Assembly (NCBI RefSeq): GCF_024166365.1
Contig: NC_064825.1
Span: 103,740,480 to 103,804,479, forward strand
Length of the DNA stretch: 64,000 nucleotides
Reading direction: 5' to 3'
From: Elephas maximus indicus
Taxonomy: Eukaryota; Chordata; Mammalia; Proboscidea; Elephantidae
Every line of letters begins with the position of its first letter. The stretch's first letter is position 1. Both the position numbers and the translations under genes were made by a program. This document shows, piece after piece, positions 30,505 to 43,480 of this stretch. Under the pieces are notes generated by a model. The model was not told the origin of the DNA, did no database searches, and saw nothing but the letters and a program-made list of their open reading frames with translations.

Positions 30505-32751
30505 TTTTTTTTTTGTGTGGATTAGGCAAACTTTTCTTTCTTTTTTATTGTGTTTTAAGTGAAAGCTTACAATTCAGGTCAGTTTCTCATACAAAAACTT
30601 ATACACACATTGTTATGTGACCCTAGTTGCTCTCCCTACAATGTGACAGCACACTCCTTCTCTCCACCCTGTATTTCCTTTGCCCATTCAACCAGCTCCT
30701 GTCGCCCTCTGCGTTCTCATCTTGCCACCAGACAAGAGCTGCCCACATAGTCTCATGTGTCTACTTGAGCTAAGAAGCAAACTCTTCACCAGTATCATTT
30801 TATGTCTTAAAGTCCAGTCTAATCTTTGTCTGAAGAGTTGGCTTTGGGAATGGTTTTAGTTTTGGGCTAACAGAGAGTTTGGAGGCCGTGACCTCTGGGG
30901 TGCCTCCAGTCTCCGTCAGACCATTAAGTCTGGTCTTTTTACTAGAATTTGAGATCTGCATTCCACTTTTCTCCTGCTCCGTCAGGATTCTCTACTGTGT
31001 TCCCTGTCAGGGCAGTCATCCATTGGCGGTAGCCTGGCACCACCTAGTTCTTCCAGTCTCAGGCTGATGGAGCCTCTGGTTTATGTGGCCCTTTCTGTCT
31101 CTTGTGTTCATATTTTCCTTGTGTCTTTGGTGTTCTTCATTCTCCTTTGTTCAAGGAGAGTTGAGACCAATTTATGTATCTTATATGGCCACTTGCTAGC
31201 TTTTAAGACCCCAGACATCACTTGCTAAAGTGGGATGCAGAACGTTTTCTTAATACGCTTTGTTATGCCAGTTGACCTAGATGTCCCCTGAAACCATGGT
31301 CCCCAGACCCTTGCCCCTGCTACTTTGTTCCTTGAAGTGTTTGGTTGTATTCAGGAAACTTCTTAGTTTTTGTTTCAGTCCAGTTGTGCTGACTTCCCCT
31401 GTATTGTGTGCTGTCCTTGCCTTCACCTAAAATAATATCTAATTAGTGAATACTCCTCTCCCTCCCTCTGCACCTTTGTAATCATCAACTAATGTTTTCT
31501 TCTGTGTTCTTATAGTAGTGATCTCATACAATATTCGTCCTTTTGCAACGGACTAATTTTACTCAGCATAACGCCTCCCAGATTCCTCCATGTTATGAGA
31601 TGTTTCACAGATTGATCATTGTTCTTTATCATTGCATAGTATTGCATTGTGTGAATATACTGTAATTTGTTTATCCACTCATCCGTTGATGGGGACCTTG
31701 GCTGTTTTCATCCTCTTGCTCTTGTAAACAGTGCTGCAATGAACATAAGTGTGCATATATCTATTTGTGTGAGGGCTCTTATTTCTTAGGATACATTCCG
31801 AGAAGTAGGATTGCAGGATCATATGGTAGTTCTATTTCTAGCTTTTTAAGGAAGCACCAAATCAATTTCCAAAGTGGTTGTACCATTTTACAGTCCCACC
31901 AGCAGTGTATAGAGTTTCAGTCTCTCCACAACCTCTCCAACATTTATTATTTTGTGTGTTTTGGATTAATGCTAGCATCGTTGGGGTGAGAAGATATTTC
32001 ATTATATCTTTGATTTGCATTTCTCTAATGGCTAATGATTGAGAGCATTTCCTCATGTATCTGTTAGCTGCCTGAATGTCTTCTTTGGTGAAATTCCTGT
32101 TTACATCCTTTGCCCATTTTTTAATTTGGATATTTGTTTTTTTGTTGTTGTTGAGGTTTTACAGTATCTTGTAGATTTTAGAAGTTAGATGCTGATTAGT
32201 TTTGTTGTAGCCAAAACTTTTTTTCTCACTCTGTAGGTTGTCTTTCTACTCTTTTAGTGAAGTCTTTGGATAAGTGTTTGATTTTTAGAAGCTCCCAGTT
32301 ATCTAATTTCTCTTCTGGTGTTTGTGTATTCTTAGTAATATTTTGCATACTGTTTATGACATGTGTTAGGGCTCCTAGCATTGTTCCTATATTTTCTTCC
32401 ATGATCTTTGTCCCTTTAGGTTTTATATTTAGGTCTTTGATCCATTTTGAGTTAGTTTTTGTGCACGGAGTGAGGTATGGGTCTTGTTTCATTTTTTTTG
32501 CAGATGGATGTCCAGTTATGCCAGTACCATTTGTTAAAGAGACTGTTTTCCCTCATTGAACAGAATTTGGGCCTTTGTCAAATATCACCTGCTCATATGT
32601 GGATGAATTTATGTCTGGATTTTCAATTCTGTTCCATTGGTTTATGTATCTGCTGTTGTACCAGTACCAGGTGGTTTTGACTACTGTGACAGTATAACAG
32701 TTTCTAAAATCAAGTAGTGTGAGGCCTCCCACTTTGTTATTCTTCTTCAGT

Positions 32752-32762
32752 AATGCTTTACT
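32752..32762 (+). repeat. Target-site duplication of the RTE, left copy
   Basis: AATGCTTTACT; the identical partner is at 35983-35993. Together they bound the RTE exactly and restore continuous L1 sequence when collapsed. Confidence 0.9.
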
Positions 32763-35700
32763 CCCCCATGTGTCTGTCAGTTTGTCGTACCGTGGGGGCT
32801 TGTGTGTGGCTGTGATGCGGGAAGCTATGCCACCAGTATTCAGATACCAGCAGGGTCACCCATGGAGGACAGGTTTCAGCTGAGCTTCCAAACTAAGATG
32901 GACTAGGAAGAAGGACCCGGCAGTCTACTTCTGAAAAGCATTAGCCAGTGAAAACCTTATGAATACCAGCAGAACATTGTCTGATATAGTGCTGGAAGAT
33001 GAGCCCCCCAGGTTGTAAGGCACTCAAAAACAGACTGGGGAAGAGCTGCCTCCTCAAAGTAGAGTCAGCCTTAATGACGTGGGTGGAGTAAAGCTTTCGG
33101 GACCTTCATCTGCTGATGTGGCACGACTCAAAATGAGAAGAAACAGCTGCAAACATCCATTAATAATCGGAACCTAGAGTGTACGAAGTATGAATCTAGG
33201 AAAATTAGAAATCTTCAAAAATGAAATGGAACACATAAACATCGATATCCTAGGCATTAGTGAACTGAAATGGACTGGTATTGGCCATTTTGAATCAATC
33301 ATATAGTCTACTATGCTGGGAATGTCAACTCGAAGAGGAACGGTGTTGCATTCATCGTCAAAAAGAACGTTTCAAGATCTATCCTGAAGTACAACACTGT
33401 CAGTGATAGGATAATATCCATACGCCTACAAGGAAGACCAGTTAATACGACTATTATTCAAATTTACGCACCAACCACGAGTGCCAAAGATGAAGAAATA
33501 GAAGATTTTTATCAGCTGCTGCAGTCTGAAATTGATCGAACATGCAATCAAGATGCATTGATAATTACTGGAGATTGGATTGCGAAGGTTGGAAACAAAG
33601 AAGAAGGATCAGTAGTTGGAAAATATGGCCTTGGTGATAGAAACAATGCCGGAGATCAAATGATAGAATTTTGCAACATCAACGACTTCTTCATTGCAAA
33701 TACCTTCTTTCACCAACATAAACAGTGACTATACACATGGACCTCGCCAGATGGAACGCACAGAAATCAAATTGACTACATCTGTGGAGATGATGGAAAA
33801 GCTCAATATCATCAGTCTGAACAAGGCCAGGGGCCGACTGTGGAACAGACCATCAATTGCTCATACGCAAGTTCAAGCTGAAACCGAAGAAAATCAGAGC
33901 AAGTCCACGAGAGCCAAAATATGACCTTGAATAAATCTCACCTGAATTCAGAGACCATCTGAAGAATAGATTTGATGCATTGAACACTAGTGACCGAAGA
34001 CCAGATGAGTTGTGGAATGACATCAAGGACATCATCCATGAACAAAGCAAGAGGTCACTGAAAAGACAGGAAAGAAAGAAAAGACCAAGGTGGATGTCAG
34101 AGGAGACTCTGAAACTTGCTCTTGAGCATTGAGCAGCTAAAGCAGAAGGGAGAATTGATGAAGTAAAAGAACTGAACAGAAGATTTCAAAGGGCCTCTCG
34201 AGAAGACAAAATAAAGTATTATAATGACGTGTGCAAAGAGCTGGAGATGGAAAAGCAAAAGGGAAGAATACGTTCGGCGTTTCTCAAGCTGAAAGAACTG
34301 AAGAAAAAATTCAAGCCTTGAGTTGCAATAGTGAAGGATTCTATGGGGAAAATATTAAATGACGCAGGAAGCATCAAAAGAAGATGGAAGGAATACAGAA
34401 AGTCATTATATCAAAAAGAATTAGTCGATATTCAACCATTTCAAGAGGTGGCATATGATCAGGAACCGATGGTACTGAAAGAAGAAGTCCAAGCTGCTCT
34501 GAAGGCACTGGCGAAAAACAAGGCTCCAGGAATTGATGGAATATCAATCGAGATGTTTCAATGAACTGATGCAGCACTGGAGGTACTCACTTGTCTATGC
34601 CAAGAAATATGGAAGACAGCTTCCTTGTCAACTGACGAGAAGAGATCCATATTTACGCCTATTCCCAAGAAAGGTGATCCAACCGAATGCAGAAATTATA
34701 GAACAATATCATTAATATCACACACAAGCAAAATTCTGCTGAAGATCATTCAAAAATGGCTGCAGCAGTATATCGACAGGGAACTGCCAGAAATTCAGGC
34801 CGGTTTCAGAAGAGGACGTGGAACCAGGGATATCATTGCTGATGTCAGATGGATCCTGGCTGAAAGCAGAGAATACCAGAAGGATGTTTACCTGTGTTTT
34901 ATTGACTATGCAAAGGCATTTGACTGTGTGGATCATAACAAAGTATGGATAACACCGCGAAGAATGGGAATTCCAGAACACTTAATTGTGCTCATGAGGA
35001 ACATTTACATAGATCAAGAGGCAGTTGTTTGGACAGAACAAGGGGATACTGATTGGTTTTAAAGTCAGGAAAAGTGTACTTCAGGGTTGTATTCTTTCAT
35101 TATACCTAGTTAATCTGTATGCTGAACAAATAATACGAGCAGCTGGACTATATGAAGAACGGGGCATCAGGATTGGAGGAAGACTCATTAACAACCTCCG
35201 TTATGTAGGTGACACAACCTTGCTTGCTGAAAGTGAAGAGGATTTGAAGCACTTACTAATGAAAATCAAAGACCACAGCCTTCAGTATGGATTACACAAC
35301 AACATAAAGAAAACCAAAAACCTCACAACTGGACCAATGAGGAACATCGTGATAAATGGAGAAAAGATTGAAGTTGTCAAGGATTTCATTTTACTTGGAT
35401 CCACAATCAACAGCCATGGAATCAGCAGTCAAGAAATCAAAAGACGCATTGCATTGGGTAAATCTGCTGCGAAGGACCTCTTCAAAGTATTGAAGAGCGA
35501 AGATGTCACCCTGAAGTCTAAGGTGCGCCTGACCCAAGCCATGGTATTTTCAATCACATCATATGCATGTGAAAGCTGGACAATGAATAAGGAAGACCGA
35601 AGAAGAGTTTATGCCTTTGGATTGTGATGTTGGCGAAGAATATTGAATATACCATAGACTGCCAAAAGAATGAACAAATCTGTCTTAGAAGAAGTACAAC

Positions 35701-35982
35701 TAGAATGCTTCTTAGAAGCAAGGATGGCGAGACTGTGTCTTACGTACTTTGGACATGTTGTCAGGAGGGATCAGTCCCTGGAGAAGGACATCATGCTTGG
35801 CAGAGTACAGGGTCAGCAGAAAAGAGGAAGACCCTCAATGAGGTGGATTGACACAGTGGCCGTAAGGATGGGCTCAAGCATAACAACGATTGTGAGGATG
35901 GCGCAGGACTGGGCAGTGTTTCGTTCTGTTGTGCATAGGGTCGCTGTGAGTCAGAACCAACTCGAGGGCACCTAACAACAAC
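32763..35982 (+). mobile_element. Full-length RTE/BovB-clade LINE inserted in the L1
   Basis: A 3220-bp element flanked by identical 11-bp target duplications AATGCTTTACT (32752-32762 and 35983-35993), which in the L1 would be a single site. It ends in an ACAACAACA tail, typical of RTE. The apurinic endonuclease part lies around 33170-33800 (SVRSMNLGKLEIF, GDW near 33570, YTW near 33735). The reverse transcriptase lies around 34480-35300 (FRRGRGTRDIIADVRWIL, FIDYAKAFDCVDH). The catalytic YADD is changed to YVGD (about 35205) and in-frame stops occur (for example the expected GTWNVRS reads GT-stop-SVRS), so it is dead. Its length matches the ~3.2 kb of complete BovB/RTE elements. It inserted after the L1 and may have mobilised the AfroSINEs, as proposed for RTE1_LA in elephant. 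Confidence 0.93.
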
Positions 35983-35993
35983 AATGCTTTACT
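35983..35993 (+). repeat. Target-site duplication of the RTE, right copy
   Basis: Identical to 32752-32762 and follows directly after the ACAACAACA tail. Confidence 0.9.
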
Positions 35994-38900
35994 TATCCAG
36001 GGCGTCTTCCCTTTCCATATGAAGTTGGAGATTTGTTTCTCCCTCTCTTCAAAAACTGCTGTTGGAATTTGGATCGGGATTGCGTTGTATCTGTAGGTTG
36101 TTTTGGGCAAAATAGACAGTTTTACAATGTTGATTCTTCCTATCCATGAGCAAGGTATGTTTTTCCACTTATGTAGGCCTCTTTTGGTTACTTGCAGTAG
36201 TGTCTTGTAGTTTTCCTTGTATAGGTCTTTTACATCTCTGGTTAGATTTATTCCTAAGTATTTTATCTTCTTGGGGGCTATTGTAAATGGTATTGATTTG
36301 GTGATTTCCTCTTCGATGTTCTCTTTTTTGGTGTAAGAGGAATCCAACTGATTTTCGTGTGTTTATCTTGTATCCTGATGCTCTGCTGAACTCTTCTAGT
36401 AGTTTCAGTAGTTTTCTTGTGGATCCTTTAGGATTTTTCTTTACAAGATCATATCATCTGCAAATAGAGATACTTCTACTGCTTCCTTGCCAATTTGAAT
36501 GCCTTTTATTTCTTTTTCTAGCCTAATTGCTCTGACTAGGACCTCCAGCACAATGTTGAATAAAAGTGGTAATAAAGGGCATCCTTGTCGGGTTCCCATT
36601 CTCAAGGGGAACACTTTCAGATTCTATCCATTTAGGATGACGTTGGCTGTTGGCTTTGTGTAAATGCCGTTTATTATTTTGAGGAATTTTCCTTCTATTC
36701 CTATTTTGCTGAGGATTTTTATCATGAAAGTGTGTCAGACTTTGTCAAATGCTGTTTCTGTATCAATTGATGAGATCATGTGGTCTTGTCTTTTATATAT
36801 GTGATGGATTACATTGATTCTTTTTCTAATGTTGAACCATTCCTGCATACTTAGTATGAATCTCACTTGGTCATCGTGAAATAGTGTTTTTTTTTTTTTT
36901 TGATATTTTTTTGAATTCTTTTGGCTAGAATTTTGTTAAGGTTTTTTGGGCAAAGTTCATGACAGATACTGGTCTCTAGTTTTCTTTTTTGTGTTGTCTT
37001 TACCTTGTTTTGGTATTAGGGTTATGCTGGTTTCACAGAATGAGTTTGGGAGTATTTCATCCTTTTCTTTACTCTGAAATACCTTTAGTAGTACTGGTGT
37101 TAACTCTTCTCTGAAAGTTTGGTAGAATTCTCCAGTGAAGCCATCAGAGCCAGGGCTTTTTTCGTTGGGAATTTTTTAATTATCTTTTCAATCTCTTCTT
37201 TTGTTATAGGTTTATTTAATTGTTTTACCTCTATTTGTGTTAGTTTAGGCAGGTTGTGTGTTTCTAGAAATTTGTTCACTTCTAGGTTTTCAAATTTGTT
37301 AGAGTAAAATTTTTCATAGTATTCTGTTATGATTCTTTTAATTTCAGTTGTGTTGTTGTGATATTGCCTATCTCATTTCTCATTCAAGTTATTTTCTTCC
37401 TCTCCTGTTTTTCTTTTGTCAGTTTGGCCAAAGGTTTATAGATTTTGTTGACGTTTTCAAAGAACCAGCTTTTGGTCTTGTTAACTCTTCCAGTTGTTTT
37501 TCTCTTCTCCATTTCATTAAATTCTGCTCTAATTTTTATTATTTGCTTTCTTCTGGTGCTCCAGGGCTTCTTTTGCTGCTTTCTTTCTATTTGCATCGTA
37601 GAGATAATTCTTTTATTTTGACCCTTTCTTCTTTTTGTATGTGTGCGTTTATTGCTATAAATTGATCTCTGAACACCAATTTTGCTGTGTCCCAAAGGGT
37701 CTGGTGGGAAGTGTTTTCATTCTCATTTGATTCTATGAATTTCTTTATTCTGCCCTTAATTTCTTCTATAACCAGTAGTTTTTGAGCAAAGCATTGTTCA
37801 GTTTCCATGTGTTTGATTTTTTTTCCTTGCTTTTTCTCTTATTGATTTCTACTTTTACGGCTTTATGGTCAGAAAAGATGCTTTGTATTATGATGTTTGG
37901 ATTCTGTTAAGGCTTGTTTTACGGCCTAAGATGTGGTCTATTCTGGAGAAAGTTCCATGTAAGTTGGCAAGAAAGTATACTTGGCTGCTGTTGGATGGAG
38001 TGCTCTGTATATGTCTATGCATTCAAGTGGGTTGATTGTGGCATTTAGATCTTCCGTGCCTTTATTGAGCTTCTTTCTGGATGTTCTGTCCTTCACCAAA
38101 AGTGGTGTGCTGAAGTTTCCTGCTATTATTGTGAAGCAGTCCATCTCTTCAATGTTGTTAGAGTTTGTTTTAGTATTATGGCTATACCCTATTGACCCTT
38201 TAATCATTATATTGTGCCCATCCTTATCCTTTTTGGTGGATTTAACTTTAAAGTCTGCTTTATCAGGAATTAACATTGCCACTCTTGCTCTTTTTTGATT
38301 GTTGTTTGCTTGATATATAATTTTTCCATCCTTTGAGTTTTAGTTTGTTTGTGTCTTTAAGTCTAAGGTGTGTCCCTTGTAGGCAGCATATAGATGGATC
38401 TTTTTTTTTTTTTTTTTAATCCATTCTGTCACTTTCTGTCTCTTTATTGGTGCATTTAGTGCATTTATATTCAGCAGAAATATTGCTGGGTATGAGTTTA
38501 GTGCTGTCATTTTGATGTGTCATTAACAGTTTCTTTTTTCCACTTAATCTTCTGTACTATTTCTTTATGTATTGTCTTTTCCTCTTTCTCATTGTTATTG
38601 CTTTTTTATTTGGTGAGTCTTTATGTTTTTCTTGTTTTTTATTTTAATGTGTAGGGTTGTCAGCTTCTTCTGTGGTTACCTTAATATTTACTCCTATTTT
38701 TCTAAGTTTAAACCAATCTTTTATTTCTTTATATTGCCTTGACTTCCTCGCCATATGAAAGATGTATGACTACATTTTTTTAGTCCCTCTTTTTTGATTT
38801 GATGTTGTCGTTTTTACATAATGATGTCTCTGTTTCCCTGTTTTGAGCATTTTAAGTTTGATTTATTTTTGTGATTTTCCTATCTGGGTTGATATCTGGT

Positions 38901-40957
38901 TGCTCTGTCCTGTGTTCTAGTCTTGGGTTGTTATCTGATGTTATTGACTTTTTAACCGGAGGACTCCCTTTAGTATTTCATGTAATTCTGGTTTGGTTTT
39001 TGCAAATTTCCTAAACTTCTGTTTATCCGGATATGTCCTAATTTTGCTATCATATTTGAGAGACAGTTTTGGTGGATATATAATTCTTGGCTGGCAATTT
39101 TTTTCCTTCAAGACTTTATATATATCATCCCATTGCCTTCTTGCCTGCATGGTTTCTTTTGAGTAGTCTGAGCTTAGTCTTATTGACTCTCCTTTTTAGG
39201 TGACTTTTCTTTTATCCTTAGCCATTCTCAAAATTCTTTATCTTTGGTTTTGGCAAGTTCGATTATAGTATGTCTTGGTGACTTTCTTTTACGATCTAGC
39301 TGGTGTGGGGTTCAATGAGAATCTTGGGTAGATATCTTCTCATCTTTGGTGATATGGAGGAAGTTTTCTGCCAACAGATCTTTAAAAATTCTCTGTATTT
39401 TCTGTTATCCACCCCCTCCCCCCCATTCTGGGGGTCCTATCACTTGTAGGTTGTTTCTCTTTTGATAGAGTCCCACATAGTTCTCAGTGTTTCTTTATAT
39501 TTTAAAATTCTTTTATCTGATTTTTCCTTAAGTAAAATGGTTTCGTGTGCTTTACCTTCAATCTCACTAATTCTAATTTCCAGTTCCTCAACTCTGCTCC
39601 TGTGACTTTGTATTGAGTTGTCTAATTCTGAAATTTTATTGTTAATCTTCTGGATTTCCGTTTGCTGTCTCTGTCTATATTCTTGCAGCCTATTAAATTT
39701 GTCATTTATATTTGCTTGCTGTGTCCTAGCTTCTTGTTTTTTTTTTTTTTGATATGCCCAAATAGGGTGCTGAAGTGAGCCAGTTTGATTATTGGTGCCT
39801 TTGAAGCTGTAATGTCCTGTCGTTAGGTGGTTAGAGCTGTTACTAGGTATAGGAGCCCAGGAGTCCATTTACTTTTCTTGTTTGGATTCAGCTCAGGTAG
39901 TCAGTCACCAAGTGTGTAGTACAGGCTCTCACCTACAGTCTTAGATGAGCAGGGATGATTGGTGTAAGCACAGGTATCTGGCTATAATTAGGTAGTCACG
40001 CACTGAGCAAGGCAGGTGACTGACAACTGCCCCTGAGTGCCTGTGAGGAAAGAATGTCCCTGTTTCCTAGGGCACCTCGGGGGGGTGGGCTTTTCAGCCT
40101 GACTATGTGCACCCAATGCTCTTGGCTATAAGGACTTATCCCTGGATCCCTGTCAAGGGTGGTTAGGTGGTGTGGGTGAAGCCACCAGTCCTCAGGCCCC
40201 TGATGTGGGTAGGTAAGGGCCCTGCTTGTTAGGCAGAGTAGTGTCAAACATCATGAGCCTACCTCTCTACCATATAGCTGAAACCGTTGAAATTAGACTT
40301 TAGGTATATACCCTGTTGTGCTGTGCTAATGACAGCCTACACTGTGGAAGTGGGCCCACACAGGTCTATGCAGGGTTGAAAGGGACCACTTACGCATGTG
40401 CCTAGGCAAAGGAACTGTTTCTGCCCTGAGTTCCCAGCTTAAGGAAGCTGGCAGATTCTTTTTTTTCACCTGTTTGTTAATTTGTTCCTTCTCCAAAGCC
40501 GGAGGATGGCTCAGGTGCATGACAAGTTCTACTTGCAACTCAGGGAAAGTGGTTATCACTGATGCCGGCTTGGGACCTGGTGCAGAACAAGGAGGGTCAG
40601 TTAAATGGGGGAGTGTTTTTTTCTAAAGGGGTGTTCTTTGGTCTGCTTGTTAGATTAGACACAAGTACTTATCTTTTGCCAAGACAGTCGGTTGCTTTTC
40701 ACTGATTCTGGAGATGTGAGTGAACTCTCCACTGCTCAGTCTCTCCTCATGTGGAAAATACGTTCTGAATGCCACTGCTTGCCTCACAACACTTGCACCA
40801 GCTAATCTGGACTAAGGCTAAGGAAAAAGTCAAAGGCTTTTAAGTCACGTTTATAACAGTCCATACTGAAATCAGAACTCCAGAGCACAGCATGTCTGCA
40901 CAAGGAAAGCCTGGGTGTCAAGCCTGCTTCCTGCAGCAACAGCATGTTGCAAAGGGT

Positions 40958-41145
40958 GTTGTTGTTGTTAGTGGCCTCCAGGTCAGCTCTAACACGTGGC
41001 GACCTTACGTATAACAGAAGGATACATTGCCCAATCCTCACAATCTTTGGTATGTTTGAGCCTGCTGTTGCAGCCACTGTGTCTATTCGTCTCATGGAAG
41101 GTTTCCCTTGTTTTCACTGACCCTCCACTTTACCAAATAGGCTGT
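40958..41145 (-). mobile_element. RTE LINE 3'-end fragment
   Basis: Minus-strand last ~190 bp of an RTE with a (GTT)n tail at 40958, next to the 5' end of the large L1. Residues encoded on the minus strand (RRIDTVAATAGSNIPKIVR) match the RTE C-terminal end. Confidence 0.8.
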
Positions 41146-41219
41146 CATTTTAACAGTGGATGATAAGGCAGAGTAAATGCATAATCAATTATCATCATAC
41201 AGTTTGTAATTTGTGTTTA

Positions 41220-41425
41220 AAATATATGAGCGCATTCAATTCTCAAAAAAATACTCCACAAAAAGTATTTTTATTCCCATTTTTTGGTAAAAATTATAGA
41301 TTTGGAAGGGTTTCTGTACTTGTTTTGAGGTCACAGAGCTATTAAGTGGCAGTGCTAGGATTTAAATTCAGGTCCTCTGAAACTAAACCCTTTGTTCCTG
41401 TCACTAGGTCACAGTGCCATAGCCC
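41220..41425 (-). repeat. MIR
   Basis: Reverse MIR: GAGGTCACAGAGCTATTAAG, AGTGCTAGGATTTAAATTCAG. Confidence 0.7.
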
Positions 41426-42025
41426 TTTTCCAACATGCTGAGGACTGGCCTGGACTGCAACCTGGGTTTGAAGTGTGTGAGTATCATTTCAGGATATTTT
41501 TGGGTTTGCTGGCAGGACTTGTTTCACCTTGAGGGAATGACCACTTAAAAGGCTGGGATCTGGTCACCCTCTGGGTCTCTTTAAGAAGTTGTTTCTGTAG
41601 GAGGCAGGCCTGACACCCATCTTCCAGGCTTTCCTTGCGTAGACTTGCTGTGCTCTGGGGATCTGACTTAAGCACCTCAGAACAAGCCCTTGGAACAACA
41701 GGCTATGCTATAGAATGGGACTTTAATGTCTGTGACTTGTTTCTCAGATGTTAGCCCCATGGACCATGGAGGCAGTCTGCTACAGCGTCACATTTCCCCT
41801 TCTCCATACCCACCTCCAAGGACAGTGGTTGAATATCCACGACTTTGATCCTTTCCCCACCTTAGCTTCTTTTTATGCCTGTTAGGAACCCTGGTCAGTT
41901 TCACGGGCTGTAGAATAATTGGGGTTGAGACATTCCAGCATTCGTTGACAGTAATCTGTCCCACATTATAGTGTAAGGCAAGCTTGATATAAAACTCCTA
42001 TGTTGCAACCAATATAAGGTACTCT
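41426..42025. other. No recognised feature
   Basis: 600 bp of moderately GC-balanced DNA upstream of the OR4X pseudogene; no gene or repeat identified. It may hold the dead gene's leader exon, which I cannot place. Confidence 0.45.
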
Positions 42026-42193
42026 GGAAACCCTGGTGGCATAGTGGTTAAGTGCTACAGCTGCTAACCAAAGGGTCGGCAGTTCGAATCTGCTAGGCGC
42101 TCCTTGGAAACTCTATGGGGCAGTTCTACTTTGTCCTATAGGGTCACTATGAGTCAGAATCGAGTCGACAACAATGGGCTTTTTTTTTTTTTA
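42026..42193 (+). mobile_element. AfroSINE
   Basis: GGAAACCCTGGTGGCATAGT head, CGGCAGTTCGAATC box B, ends in a T(12) tail. No clear target duplication. Confidence 0.93.
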
Positions 42194-42344
42194 ATCAAGA
42201 AACTAATCATTGTCCTCTTGTCCACTTATCTCATGAAGAACATGTTTTAGGGAAGCAAAGTCAGAGTGGGAACTCAGAAGGGAGCAAAATGACAGTAGTC
42301 ATCAAGGTTTGAAAAGGATGCTTCTAATTACTGATGAGAGTTCT

Positions 42345-42363
42345 TTGGTTTCTGTGATTCCAG
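42345..42363 (+). promoter_or_regulatory. Splice acceptor before the OR4X-like pseudogene
   Basis: A pyrimidine-rich run ending ATTCCAG sits 25 nt upstream of the former start codon at 42389, the usual place for an OR leader-exon junction. It supports that this was a normally arranged gene and not a processed copy. Confidence 0.5.
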
Positions 42364-42388
42364 GCTGTCAGCCCCTGCAGTTTAAGCC

Positions 42389-43312
42389 ATGGCTGCTTCA
42401 AGCAATGACTGAATTTTCTTGGGACTTTCCCAGAACCAGGATGTGCAGAAGATCATTTCTGTGGTGTTTCTCCTCATGTACACAGCCATTTTGCTGGGCA
42501 ATGGTCTCATTGTGGTGACCATTATGGCCAGCAAAGGCCTCATCTCCCCCATTTATTTCTTTCTAAGCTACTTGTTCTTTGTGGAGATCTGTTACTGTTC
42601 TGTCACAGCCCCTAAGCTCATCATCGACTCCTTTACCAAGAGGAAAGTCATTTCCCTCAAGGGGTGATTGACACAGATATTTTTCCTCCATTTCTTTGGT
42701 GGCGCTGGGATTTTTCTCCTGACAATGGTGGCCTATGACTGCTACGTGGCCATCCGCAAGCCCTTGCTCCACACGACCCTCAAGAACCATCGTGTGTGTG
42801 GTCTCCTGGTGGAGGCCACCTGGGGTGGGGGCTTGCTACATTCTGCTGGGCAAACCTTCCTCATTTACCAGCTACTATTCTGTGGCCCCAATATCATTGA
42901 CCATTACTCCTGTGATGTCCACCCTGTGTTGAAGCTGGCCAGCTCAGACTCCTTCCTCATTGGCCTGCTAGTCATTGCTAATGGCGGCTCCATTTCAGTG
43001 GTCAGCTTTGCTGTGTTGCTTGCTTCCTATGTGGACATCCTGCACTCGCTGAGGAGACAGAGCTCAGAGGGGCAGCATAAGGGCCTCTCCACCTGTGCCT
43101 CACACATTACAGTTGTGGGCCTGTTCTTCATACCCTGTTCCTTTGCTTACATGAGGCCCTGTGTCATCCTCCCTGTGGACAAGCTAGTGGCTGTGTTTTA
43201 CACAGTGGTCACACCACTCTTAAACCCCATCATTTACTCCTTCAGGAAGGCTGAAGTGAAGAATTCTGTGAGGAGACTGATGGGGAGGAAAGTGACTTGG
43301 GAAGAGAAATAG
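42389..43312 (+). pseudogene. OR4X1: OR4X-like olfactory receptor pseudogene
   Basis: An almost complete OR coding exon of 308 codons with two in-frame stops. Codon 8 is TGA (MAASSND-stop-IFLGLSQNQ), apparently from small compensating deletions around the NVTEF motif, since downstream sequence is still in frame with the ATG. Codon 93 is TGA, replacing the conserved TM3 cysteine (VISLKG-stop-LTQIF). Otherwise the frame is open through MVAYDCYVAI, LLFCGPNIIDHYSCDV, KGLSTCASHI and PLLNPIIYSFRKAEVKN to the TAG at 43312. The TM3 motif also has Cys where Arg is usual (YDCY). It closely matches human OR4X1/OR4X2, of which OR4X1 is itself known as a segregating pseudogene. The rest of the frame is little damaged, so loss may be fairly recent. 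Confidence 0.88.
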
Positions 43313-43480
43313 ATGAGGGAGTAGGGGCAAGAAATCGGGGTATCCAAGATCTTAATCTGCCTCTACCTTGAACGGAGAGAGTAGCCATGGGCTAGTCACC
43401 TTCATTCTTTAGGTTTCAGTTTCCTTGTCTTTATTGGATTGGACTGGAGGGGTGTCTGTGTGTGTTGGGGGAGGTGTTTT
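43313..43480 (+). repeat. 3' flank of OR4X, duplicated at 44485-44650
   Basis: Contains a MIR piece (GGGCTAGTCACCTTCATTC, TCAGTTTCCTTGTC) shared by both OR4X 3' flanks, so the MIR predates the OR4X duplication. Confidence 0.8.

Larger units (their letters stand above)
30505..40800 (-). mobile_element. Long antisense L1 (LINE-1), split by an RTE insertion
   Basis: Read on the minus strand. The 5' UTR is about 40800-39870. ORF1 pieces are 39868-39440 (coiled-coil heptads, DKFNRLQEYRQRQQ) and 39150-38941 (C-terminal domain, ARRQWDDIYKVLKEKN). ORF2 endonuclease pieces lie around 38282-37938, the linker at 37808-37384, reverse transcriptase with FADDM near 36455-36440, and the thumb at 36347-36000. 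After the RTE come ORF2 C-terminal pieces at 32492-32226 and 32056-31862 (the LINE C-terminal cysteine region). The 3' UTR ends in a T tract near 30540. Several stops and frameshifts break both ORFs, so it is inactive. Without the RTE it is about 7 kb, near full length. No certain target duplication was found; both ends are approximate. Confidence 0.85.
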
